Of a stretch of 21,453 nucleotides of DNA, positions 1-6,696 are shown piece after piece; the first letter of the stretch is position 1; each line of letters begins with the position of its first letter. Source of the DNA: Clostridia bacterium (GTDB lineage Bacteria; Bacillota; Clostridia; Lachnospirales; Bianqueaceae); the NCBI GenBank assembly GCA_900764045.1, contig CAAFMN010000105.1:1-21453 (forward strand). The letters are read 5' to 3'. Under the pieces are notes generated by a model, which worked only from the letters and a program-made list of their open reading frames with translations, was not told where the DNA came from and searched no databases. A program made the translations under genes and the position numbers.

Positions 1-2546
1 AGTGGGATCAGATCCTCTTTAAGGATTCCGGTTTTATTAAAAATTTGTTGCTTGCAACGCCGTCATGGTCGGAAATCTGGGCATGGGGACAGGATACAAA
101 CACCAGTGGCAGTATAATCAGATCTGTGCGCAGCGGTCGTAATCAGCTTGGGGGGGCGCCCACAAGATTTGATAAACACGTCGGTTACCGCCCCGTCCTT
201 GAGCTGCCGACAGATCTTGCCGCCGACAGCCTGAAGGTTGTTGAGTTATTCACAGCCGGTTATATGCCCGGCGAGCAGAAGAACTGGATCAACATCATCG
301 TGAAAAAGGGCGAGAGCTTCAAAGCTCCCTCTGCCGAGGGGCTGCCCCGCCCGGACGGCATTTCGGCAGATGCACCCATGTGGTGGGCAGATGATAACTT
401 TAACTTCTATAAGCCCGGCGATACCGTTCCGGCAGATGTTTCGGCACTTGCCGCTTTCTATGGCGGCTTCGGCCTGTTTTTGGATCGCGGCGACGGTGCG
501 GTAGAGGTCACGCCGGACAATTATGCCGATATTTTCGGCGACGGGACGGCGTCCTTTGTTCTGCCTAAGGGCGGCAGCCTTACAGAGCTTGAGGGACCTT
601 CTTATAATCTGACATTCAAGGACATTTTGGAAATTTATTCGACCGGCAAGCTTGAAAGGTACGGCAGTGTTTTTCCGAATCTGAAGCTCAAAAACGCAGA
701 CCTGACCTCTGTTCGTCTGAGCGAAGAGTATATCGGATATGGAAGCCCGCTCTTTATCACGGCGGACGGAAAGAATACCGTCGGAAGCCTGAACGGAATC
801 AGCATGAGCAGGGACACTCTTTGCGTTATCGGCGACGGCTCGCTGACGCTGAACAGTGCGCTGACGCTTGAGCGATACACCCAGTACGGCGGCGGCAGCG
901 TCACCATGGCGGACGGGCTCACAGCGTACTTTCTTACCATAGACAGCGGCTCGCTTACCGTAACGGGCGATCCACAGGCCATTACGCTGCGGGATCAAGA
1001 TATCAGCGATCTGTATATGGGCGACGGCGTGCGGCTGTTCACGGGCTCCTCGGCGCAGGACGGCGCAGAGGCTGACGTGCCGCAGCTTTCCGCTGAAATG
1101 CAGGAAGTGTATCAGCGCTATCTGGCGGAGGACAACACGCTGACAAATGAAGAAATCGTCGCGCTGAGCAACGCACTCAGAGAGCGGTTCAACGCTATCT
1201 TCCGGCAGCTTCCGGGCAAGACCTATGTGCGTATCACGGGCGCTTGGGATGTTACCTATCGGCCCGGAGAATACGGCACAGGCAATGCAGTAACGGATGT
1301 TAAGCTTTACAATGACAATCTCACGCTGCGAGGTGCTTTGTTCACTCGCACGGGGCACACGCAAGTAGGCTGGGCGACTGTTGACGGCGGCGAAAAGGTG
1401 TATGGCTTTGAAGATGTTTATACCAAAAACGAGGCGCTGACGCTCTATCCCGTGTGGAACACGAATCAATACACAATAACCTTTGATACCAACGGCGGCA
1501 GCGAGATCGCACCCATTACGCAGGACTACGGCACGAATATTACTGCCCCTGCCGACCCGACGAGAGAAGGCTACACCTTTATCGGCTGGGACAGGGAAAT
1601 TCCCACGACCATGCCTGCCGAGAATATGACGCTTAAAGCGAAATGGAAGGACATTGAAAAGCCCACGGGCGAAATTATCATAGGTACAAATAAATGGCAC
1701 GAATTTTTGAATAAGCTTACCCTCGGACTGTTCTTTAAGGATACGCAAGAGGTAACGATAAACGCTTCCGATAACAGCGGAACCGTGTTTGTCTCTTATC
1801 TGGTGATCGATCGGGATCTCTCCGAGGCGGAGCTCGGCTCTCTTGTGTACCGTGCGTATGATGAGCCGTTTTTAATAGAGCCTAACGGAGAATATATTGT
1901 TTATGCAATGCTTGTTGACGAGAGCCTGAACATAACATATCTCCGCTCTGACCGTATAACGCTTGACAATGTTCGGCCCGTTATTACCGGCATTGAGGAC
2001 GGCAAGACCTACTGCGAGACGCAGACGGTCACCATTGACGAAAAGTATGTGGATACCGTCACCGTAAACGGCACGGCGGTCACGCTCGACGAAACAGGCA
2101 GCTTTCCCCTCTCTCCGGCGGACGGTGAGCAGAAGATCGTTGTCACCGATAAGGCAGGCAACACCGCTGAAATGACCGTCACGGTCAATGACGGACATAC
2201 CGGCGGCAAGGCGACCTGCACCGAAAAGGCAGTTTGCGAGGTTTGCGGAAAGCCTTACGGAGAGCTTGATCCGAAGAACCATACCGACTTAAAGCATTTC
2301 CCGGCCAAGGCGGCGACCGAGGATTCCGAGGGCAACATCGAGTATTGGTACTGCGGCGGCTGCGGAAAGTATTACAGTGACAAAGACGGCACCAAGGAAA
2401 TCGCCAAAGCCGACACCGTAACGGCTAAGCTGCCGAAGTCCCCTCCGACCGGCGACACAAGCAACCTCATGCTGTGGATCGCACTGCTGCTTGCCAGCGG
2501 CGGTATTGCTGTAATTGGTAAAAAGAAAAAACTCTCAGCAAAGTAA
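1..2546 (+). CDS. Partial cell-wall-anchored surface protein with InlB-type repeats (5' end outside window)
   Basis: The frame is open to the left edge (first full codon at position 3, 847 residues visible), so the TTG at 45 is not the true start. The visible N-terminal part ends in a GYRPVLELP stretch, common at the end of domains in clostridial surface proteins. A beta-rich middle follows, then two InlB B-repeat-like units (about 1300-1460 and 1465-1650; the second carries FDTNGG and GYTFIGWD). Next come Ig-like segments (about 1740-2190, DKAGNTAEMTV) and a Cys-rich module with four CxxC-type cysteines (about 2215-2400, CEVCG and YCGGCGKYY). The C terminus is a sorting signal: SPPTGD, a hydrophobic helix, then KKKK. 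By family knowledge a sortase would join it to peptidoglycan outside the cell. The ligand is unknown; adhesion is only an inference. The next gene ends in a closely related sorting signal. Confidence 0.85.
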   Translation, partial: WDQILFKDSGFIKNLLLATPSWSEIWAWGQDTNTSGSIIRSVRSGRNQLGGAPTRFDKHVGYRPVLELPTDLAADSLKVVELFTAGYMPGEQKNWINIIVKKGESFKAPSAEGLPRPDGISADAPMWWADDNFNFYKPGDTVPADVSALAAFYGGFGLFLDRGDGAVEVTPDNYADIFGDGTASFVLPKGGSLTELEGPSYNLTFKDILEIYSTGKLERYGSVFPNLKLKNADLTSVRLSEEYIGYGSPLFITADGKNTVGSLNGISMSRDTLCVIGDGSLTLNSALTLERYTQYGGGSVTMADGLTAYFLTIDSGSLTVTGDPQAITLRDQDISDLYMGDGVRLFTGSSAQDGAEADVPQLSAEMQEVYQRYLAEDNTLTNEEIVALSNALRERFNAIFRQLPGKTYVRITGAWDVTYRPGEYGTGNAVTDVKLYNDNLTLRGALFTRTGHTQVGWATVDGGEKVYGFEDVYTKNEALTLYPVWNTNQYTITFDTNGGSEIAPITQDYGTNITAPADPTREGYTFIGWDREIPTTMPAENMTLKAKWKDIEKPTGEIIIGTNKWHEFLNKLTLGLFFKDTQEVTINASDNSGTVFVSYLVIDRDLSEAELGSLVYRAYDEPFLIEPNGEYIVYAMLVDESLNITYLRSDRITLDNVRPVITGIEDGKTYCETQTVTIDEKYVDTVTVNGTAVTLDETGSFPLSPADGEQKIVVTDKAGNTAEMTVTVNDGHTGGKATCTEKAVCEVCGKPYGELDPKNHTDLKHFPAKAATEDSEGNIEYWYCGGCGKYYSDKDGTKEIAKADTVTAKLPKSPPTGDTSNLMLWIALLLASGGIAVIGKKKKLSAK

Positions 2547-2565
2547 GGAACATATCGGCAAGCGA

Positions 2566-2599
2566 CAGACTCGATGGATCGAGTCTGCCACCCATTTTT
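2566..2599 (+). terminator. Hairpin after the first surface-protein gene, possible weak terminator
   Basis: CAGACTCGA (2566-2574) pairs perfectly with TCGAGTCTG (2579-2587) around a TGGA loop. A run of five T lies at 2595-2599, eight bases past the stem, so termination may be inefficient. It sits 20 bp after the stop codon and before the promoter region of the next gene. Confidence 0.5.
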
Positions 2600-2661
2600 G
2601 TAGAATTCATTATACACGCAAAAGCAGAGTGAGATGCAAGACTGCTTTTCAAAACTGTCCA

Positions 2662-2710
2662 TTGACACTTCGGAAATTATACTGAGTTCCGAATCTGTAT
2701 ATGATATAAT
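2662..2710 (+). promoter_or_regulatory. Promoter region of the second surface-protein gene with an inverted repeat
   Basis: An extended -10 box TGaTATAAT ends at 2710, about 47 bp before the ATG at 2757. Upstream is a perfect 7-bp inverted repeat, TTCGGAA (2669-2675) and TTCCGAA (2687-2693), separated by 11 bp. A TTGACA at 2662-2667 directly precedes it but is too far from TATAAT (37 bp) to act as its -35 box. The repeat would cover roughly -48 to -24 of the inferred start site, where a dimeric regulator would block or guide polymerase. The role is inferred from position only. Confidence 0.45.
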
Positions 2711-2756
2711 CATCGTGTTTAATAGGCTACAGGAAATCAGAAAGGAGCAAATCAAT

Positions 2757-5700
2757 ATGCAAAAAGCAACCAGAAAAACCAAGCTGCTGACAGCTCTGCT
2801 CACACTGTGCATGGTACTATCGCTGGCGCCGATTTCGGCATTTGCGGCGGATTTGACAGTCAGCAATGAAGCGGAACTGAAAGCGGCACTTGAAAATGAG
2901 GACTACACAGAGATTAAGTTAGGCGGAAACATTGAGACCACTGAGAAACTCGATGTGGAGCGCGCTGTAACTCTTGATCTTAATGGATATACCCTGAGCT
3001 GCAGCTCGAGTGGTGAGGATATCTTTCGGGTGTGCAGCAGTGGAAATCTGACAGTGAAGGACAGCGGCACCGGCGGCAAGATCGACGGGCAGAACAAAAA
3101 CTGCGGATTTAATGTCAACGGCGGCACACTGACCCTGGATAGCGGCAGTATCGTGAACTGCAAGACCGATGGCGACGGCGGCGCAGTAGATGTTTCCAAC
3201 ACCGGTGTAACGGAAACGCCGATTAAGTATGGTAAATTCGTTATGAACGGCGGTGCCATTATGGACTGCAAAGCTGACGATGACGCTGGCGCGGTAGACA
3301 TTGGCAGCGGCTGCGTTTTCATTATGAATGGCGGCACCATCGGCAGTTGCCGAGCCGACGATGACGGTGGTGCGGTATTTATTAAGCGGAGCGGCACCTT
3401 TGAGCTGAACGGCGGTGTCATTCAGGATTGCTCTGCCGGTACCAACGGCGGCGCGGTGAATATTTACGAGGACGGCCGCTTTACCATGACCGGCGGTACT
3501 ATAAAAAGCTGCGAAGTAGATCTGGGCGGGATCGGCAATGCGGTGTACGGCAGCAACAATAAGGCTGTGGTCACCATGACCGGCGGCACCTTTGAAGATT
3601 GCGGCGTATTTCCGTATTCCTTTGATGAATTCACGGTGACCTTTGATTCTGACGGCGGCAGCGCCGTGTCAGAACAGAAGCTGCGGAATGCTCCGGCAGT
3701 CAAGCCTGCCGACCCGAAAAAGAACGGCTATGATTTTGCAGGGTGGTATCTTGGAGATATGCAGTATACCTTTGATTCAAATGTCACCGCTAATATTACC
3801 CTAAAAGCACATTGGACACCTACTGCAACTCCGACCGCTATCACAGCGGCAACGATTGAAAATGCGAAATTCAACTATCAGCCGGGGGATGCACCGCAGG
3901 CAACGGCACAGGTGGCGGCGGCCGAACAGGACAAATACGAGATCGCCTATGAATGCTGGCAGCAGTTTGAAAATAACGAACCCGTTGCCGCATGGTATTC
4001 CGATAATGATTCACACGGTTCTCTGCCGACCATCACTGCGTTTAAAAGAGGCAAGAGCTATGTATATTCTCTTATGCTGACGCCAAAAGACGGATATTCC
4101 TTCAGCAGTGAAACCGTCATTACCGTGAACGGGCAAAAAGTATCGGCACCTTTCGTCGGCGGTTCTATGTATATCCCGTCCATTAAAACAATCACACCCA
4201 CCCAACAAAACAGTTCAATCACCGCCGTTGATATCGAGAATGTAAAGCTCAACTATCAGCCTGGCGATGCTCCTCAGCCCACCGCCAGACGCGTCGGTGC
4301 CGAACAGGACAAATACGACATTCTCTATGAGGCCTGGGCAAAGCGTGAGAAGGACGTCAACGACACCACTACCACCGTTGGTTATTGGTATTCCGATGAA
4401 AGCTGCTATTCGGACAGTGATATTCGGTTTAATACCTTTGAGAAGGGCGGAAGATATCAGTATTCTGTGAGACTCCGGGCAAAAGACGGCTATATCTTTG
4501 ACAGCGATTTGGGCAATAATGATGTAACATTGAATGGGCAGGCGTTACCGTTCGGTTCATGGGTCAATGTGCTGGACGATGGAAAGACCTACCTCATTAC
4601 CTACGGAATAGATACACGCCCAGGTCAGGCAGTTGAAGCGATCCACTTGGATGCTGTCATCAACTTTAATGCTGGAGATAAGCCGCGTTTTAGCACCGGC
4701 GTTGCTGATCCTTTCGTTGACACCGATCATCAGCGTTGGGATGCCAATGATAATAGTGGTTACGGCATCACATCCAGTGATTTCTGGAATACTCGCTATA
4801 ACGGTAAGCTCATTACGGAGTTTGAAGCCGGAAAGAGCTACACCTATGGCGTATATTTCAAAATTTCCGATTTGGGTATGAAAGAGGGCTACCGCTTCGA
4901 TAAGAACACAAAGCTCTATATCAACGGCACGGAGATCACGCTGACGCCCGATCAGATCAGCGTGGATGATACCGGCGAGACCATTTGGTTCAGCAATGTC
5001 CTGATTATGACGCCGACTACTGTAAAAGTTATCGATGTGGTAGAGATCAACGGTGTCACGATTAGCTTTAAGGACGGTGACAAGCCTGTGTTCACCGGCA
5101 AGAGCCCCGAAGGCGTAAACTATGCATACAATTGCGAGTGGTGGGAGCTGGACAGCAAGACCGGTGCGATTTCCGCGGATTTCTTCAGCGGTGCTTATGA
5201 AAATAAAATCACCGCTTTTGAAGCCGGAAAGACCTATCATTACGGTGTGTATGTGAAAGCTGTCGGCTATGTTGAAAGTGAAAATACCACTTATGTATTT
5301 GGGCCCGACACGAAGCTGAAAATCAACGGCGCATTTGTAAGTTATAAGCGTTATGACAGCGATATGAGCGACGGTTCTGACGGTACTATGTGGGTTCTCA
5401 CCGATCTTACCATGATGCTGCAGGCGTCCGGAACAACACCCGAATATAAAATCACCGAGGGCGCAAACGCCTCTTGGACGCAAAGCAGCGACGGTACTCT
5501 GAAGTTTGTAGCAAACGGCGATTTCTCCAGGTTTACCGGCGTTAAGGTTGACGGCACGCTCGTCGACGCAAATAAATACACTGCCGTGTCAGGATCTACT
5601 GTCATCACATTGAAAAAAGATTACCTTGATACGCTCTCGGTCGGCAAGCACACCCTTACTGTTGTCTATAACGACGGCGAGTGCAGCACAGAGTTTGAGA

Positions 5701-5882
5701 TCAAGGCGGCCCAGAGCGGAGGCAATACCACGCCGGATAAACCGAATCCGGAGGATCCGAAGTCTCCTCAGACCGGTGATAACAGCAACCTTATGCTGTG
5801 GATCGTATTGCTGTTTATCAGCGGAGGTACTGTTATAGGCATAACGATTGTCAGCAAAAAGAAAAAGCACTCTGTCAAATAA
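2757..5882 (+). CDS. Cell-wall-anchored surface protein with right-handed beta-helix and four NYQPGD-type repeats
   Basis: The start is ATG 2757, chosen for the AAAGGAG upstream and because it gives a standard signal peptide (residues 1-30, basic start, hydrophobic core, ending AFA-AD). The protein is 1041 residues. Residues about 95-280 are a beta-helix-like stack of short units built on NGGxI..C...DGGAV. An InlB B-repeat follows (about 293-354, FDSDGG and GYDFAGWY). Four copies of a unit of about 125-140 residues start near residues 361, 487, 625 and 760. Each begins with I..(V/A).(F/L)(N/S)(Y/F)..GD.P and ends with a FxxGK.Y.Y.V segment and a (V/I)NG turn. A beta-sandwich-like domain (about 895-982) precedes a Pro/Asn-rich spacer and the sorting signal (PQTGD near residue 1003, hydrophobic segment, KKKK). 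Secreted and sortase-anchored by family logic; the binding target is unknown. Confidence 0.85.
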   Translation: MQKATRKTKLLTALLTLCMVLSLAPISAFAADLTVSNEAELKAALENEDYTEIKLGGNIETTEKLDVERAVTLDLNGYTLSCSSSGEDIFRVCSSGNLTVKDSGTGGKIDGQNKNCGFNVNGGTLTLDSGSIVNCKTDGDGGAVDVSNTGVTETPIKYGKFVMNGGAIMDCKADDDAGAVDIGSGCVFIMNGGTIGSCRADDDGGAVFIKRSGTFELNGGVIQDCSAGTNGGAVNIYEDGRFTMTGGTIKSCEVDLGGIGNAVYGSNNKAVVTMTGGTFEDCGVFPYSFDEFTVTFDSDGGSAVSEQKLRNAPAVKPADPKKNGYDFAGWYLGDMQYTFDSNVTANITLKAHWTPTATPTAITAATIENAKFNYQPGDAPQATAQVAAAEQDKYEIAYECWQQFENNEPVAAWYSDNDSHGSLPTITAFKRGKSYVYSLMLTPKDGYSFSSETVITVNGQKVSAPFVGGSMYIPSIKTITPTQQNSSITAVDIENVKLNYQPGDAPQPTARRVGAEQDKYDILYEAWAKREKDVNDTTTTVGYWYSDESCYSDSDIRFNTFEKGGRYQYSVRLRAKDGYIFDSDLGNNDVTLNGQALPFGSWVNVLDDGKTYLITYGIDTRPGQAVEAIHLDAVINFNAGDKPRFSTGVADPFVDTDHQRWDANDNSGYGITSSDFWNTRYNGKLITEFEAGKSYTYGVYFKISDLGMKEGYRFDKNTKLYINGTEITLTPDQISVDDTGETIWFSNVLIMTPTTVKVIDVVEINGVTISFKDGDKPVFTGKSPEGVNYAYNCEWWELDSKTGAISADFFSGAYENKITAFEAGKTYHYGVYVKAVGYVESENTTYVFGPDTKLKINGAFVSYKRYDSDMSDGSDGTMWVLTDLTMMLQASGTTPEYKITEGANASWTQSSDGTLKFVANGDFSRFTGVKVDGTLVDANKYTAVSGSTVITLKKDYLDTLSVGKHTLTVVYNDGECSTEFEIKAAQSGGNTTPDKPNPEDPKSPQTGDNSNLMLWIVLLFISGGTVIGITIVSKKKKHSVK
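3840..5390 (+). repeat. Four tandem coding repeats inside the second surface protein
   Basis: The units start near 3840, 4218, 4630 and 5035. The first two are close at the DNA level: both carry AACTATCAGCC and, about 45 bases later, GCCGAACAGGACAAATACGA. The third and fourth are divergent but keep the GDKP motif, the aromatic W-containing middle and the AFEAGK.Y.YGVY segment. This fits duplication followed by divergence in two pairs (1-2 and 3-4). Confidence 0.7.
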
Positions 5883-5905
5883 CAGAGTGTAGGATAAAAG
5901 AAGTC

Positions 5906-6007
5906 GGCAGGCTCAATTCAAGTGAGCCTGCTGATTCGGATCTGTATGAAGCCTACCGTTACATAGAAAAGTACGGGATTGAAAAGATCACACTCGTCAT
6001 TACCTGA
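5906..6007 (+). pseudogene. Short reading-frame remnant, unidentified C-terminal fragment
   Basis: The last codons before the TGA at 6005-6007 read as a protein-like tail, DLYEAYRYIEKYGIEKITLV plus IT. It has no start codon or ribosome binding site of its own, and the frame overlaps the end of the surface-protein gene upstream. It stops about 10 bp before the end of the IS remnant. It may be the surviving 3' end of a gene lost in rearrangement. I do not recognise the family, and it could be a chance frame. Confidence 0.25.
5907..5931 (+). terminator. Perfect 9-bp hairpin downstream of the second surface-protein gene
   Basis: GCAGGCTCA (5907-5915) pairs with TGAGCCTGC (5923-5931) around a 7-base loop, 25 bp after the stop codon. 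No T run follows, so it is not a textbook intrinsic terminator. It may act as a 3' mRNA stabiliser or an imperfect terminator. Confidence 0.35.
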
Positions 6008-6064
6008 ATGATTTGACTGAACTACTCCCTGTCAAGTAGGCAGAAATAACAAAGACTATTTTGC

Positions 6065-6093
6065 CGGGATTCCAGAAATGGAATCCTGTTTTT
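6065..6093 (+). terminator. Strong intrinsic terminator inside the IS end, reading +
   Basis: A CGGGATTCCA / TGGAATCCTG stem (ten pairs, one G-U) with a GAAA tetraloop (6075-6078) is followed by five T at 6089-6093. It lies between the IS end and the orfB remnant and would stop + strand transcription coming from the surface-protein genes before it runs antisense into orfB. Confidence 0.75.
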
Positions 6094-6096
6094 CTG

Positions 6097-6207
6097 TTAT
6101 ACGACTTCCATCAGACTGCGATGGCTGGCTGATGGCTGGCAATTCAGCTTGTGCTGGCACCGCTGGGTGTTATAGTAGTGGATGAATTGCTTGACCGCTG
6201 ACACCAT
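6097..6207 (-). pseudogene. C-terminal fragment of IS3-family transposase OrfB
   Basis: The minus frame ending at the TAA (6097-6099) reads AVKQFIHYYNTQRCQHKLN followed by about 14 residues. This matches the well-known tail of IS3-family integrase-type OrfB (FIxYYNxxRxQxKL). The DDE catalytic core is absent. It is joined directly, in a different frame, to the start of another transposase reading frame near 6200, which marks the deletion junction. Confidence 0.8.
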
Positions 6208-6304
6208 ATTTCTCAATGGCTGTGGTGTAGTCGTTTCCGTGCTCAATACAGAAGCTTACGATTTCAATTCGGTCTTCATATGTAGTGGTTCTTCCTTTGG
6301 TCAT
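6170..6304 (-). pseudogene. N-terminal fragment of the second IS3-family transposase frame
   Basis: Starting at ATG 6304, the 44-residue frame begins MTKGRTTTYEDRIEIVSF and continues through EHGNDYTTAIEKYGVS, a typical helix-turn-helix leader of IS3-family transposases. After GVS, at the deletion junction, it runs into eight unrelated residues and a stop at 6170-6172. In intact relatives the frame continues into the integrase domain. It overlaps the orfB tail because the deletion joined two different frames. Confidence 0.8.
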
Positions 6305-6325
6305 ATAGATATCACTCCCTCAGCC

Positions 6326-6574
6326 TCAGCTTGGCCGTAATTCTTTATGACTATTATACACCTTGATCCAGTTCTGCAACAGTGTGCTTGTACGAATCTT
6401 GTACTTTTTGCAGATATTTATCTGGCTGCCTACTCCGTTGAGATAGTCTCGGACTGCGGCCTGCTTTAATTCTGAGGAATATTGCTGATTCTTGGTATGC
6501 TGAAATCCCTCTGGTCCGAATGTGTTGTATCGCTCTACTGCCTGAATGATCTCTTCTGCGCTTCGTTTTGACAT
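6326..6574 (-). CDS. IS3-family transposase OrfA (helix-turn-helix protein)
   Basis: 82 residues. The start ATG (6574) follows an AAGGAGC site. Residues about 33-73 (YSSELKQAAVRDYL, then GVGSQINICKKYKIRTSTLL) form the helix-turn-helix that binds IS ends in this family. It is intact but useless for autonomous transposition because the catalytic OrfB is deleted. At most it could bind related IS ends and interfere with their transposition. Its ribosome binding site lies inside an inverted repeat (6579-6641). Confidence 0.8.
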   Translation of the reverse strand: MSKRSAEEIIQAVERYNTFGPEGFQHTKNQQYSSELKQAAVRDYLNGVGSQINICKKYKIRTSTLLQNWIKVYNSHKELRPS

Positions 6575-6578
6575 AATT

Positions 6579-6641
6579 ATGCTCCTTCTAGTGTAGTCTT
6601 GAAATTTTTGTTATTTCGAGTGTCTACTCTAGAGGGAGCAT
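6579..6641 (-). promoter_or_regulatory. Inverted repeat covering the OrfA ribosome binding site
   Basis: The stretch 6579-6605 is an imperfect reverse complement of 6613-6641 (both start ATGCTCC on their 5' side), with a 7-base loop. The outer arm is the IS terminal repeat and the inner arm contains the AAGGAGC of orfA. RNA started outside the element would fold and hide the ribosome binding site. This protection is known for several IS families (IS10, IS50 and others) but is inferred here. Confidence 0.55.
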
Positions 6642-6696
6642 ATCAGAGTCTCATTCTCCTGAGTATACCAGAGTTTCCCCTGTTTTGTGATACAAT

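Larger units (their letters stand above)
6018..6645 (-). mobile_element. Internally deleted IS3-family insertion sequence, about 630 bp
   Basis: The ends are imperfect terminal inverted repeats: TGAACTACTCCCT... starting at 6018 on + and TGATATGCTCCCT... starting at 6645 on minus. They share the core CTCCCT.T...AGTAG.CA and a following GAAATAACAAA. Inside lie an intact-looking orfA, the first part of orfB, and then, after a deletion near 6200, the last part of orfB. A full-length IS3 member is about 1.2-1.6 kb, so roughly 0.8 kb is missing. No clear target-site duplication is seen (GAC on the left, GAG on the right), so the outer limits are approximate. It sits immediately 3' of gltD. It cannot make transposase and is either dead or movable only in trans. 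Confidence 0.8.

Noticed and set aside
246..1748. 500-residue minus frame opposite the first surface protein
   Set aside because: Arginine-rich shadow; the + frame has clear InlB repeats and a sorting signal.
2662..2683. TTGACA with TATACT as a promoter for the second surface protein
   Set aside because: The spacing is only about 11 bp, too short for sigma-A.
3000..3600. CRISPR-like periodic repeats
   Set aside because: The periodicity comes from coding GG-C-GG beta-helix units of variable sequence; there are no constant repeats or unique spacers.
4557..5483. 308-residue minus frame opposite the second surface protein
   Set aside because: Shadow of the repeat region; no family features.
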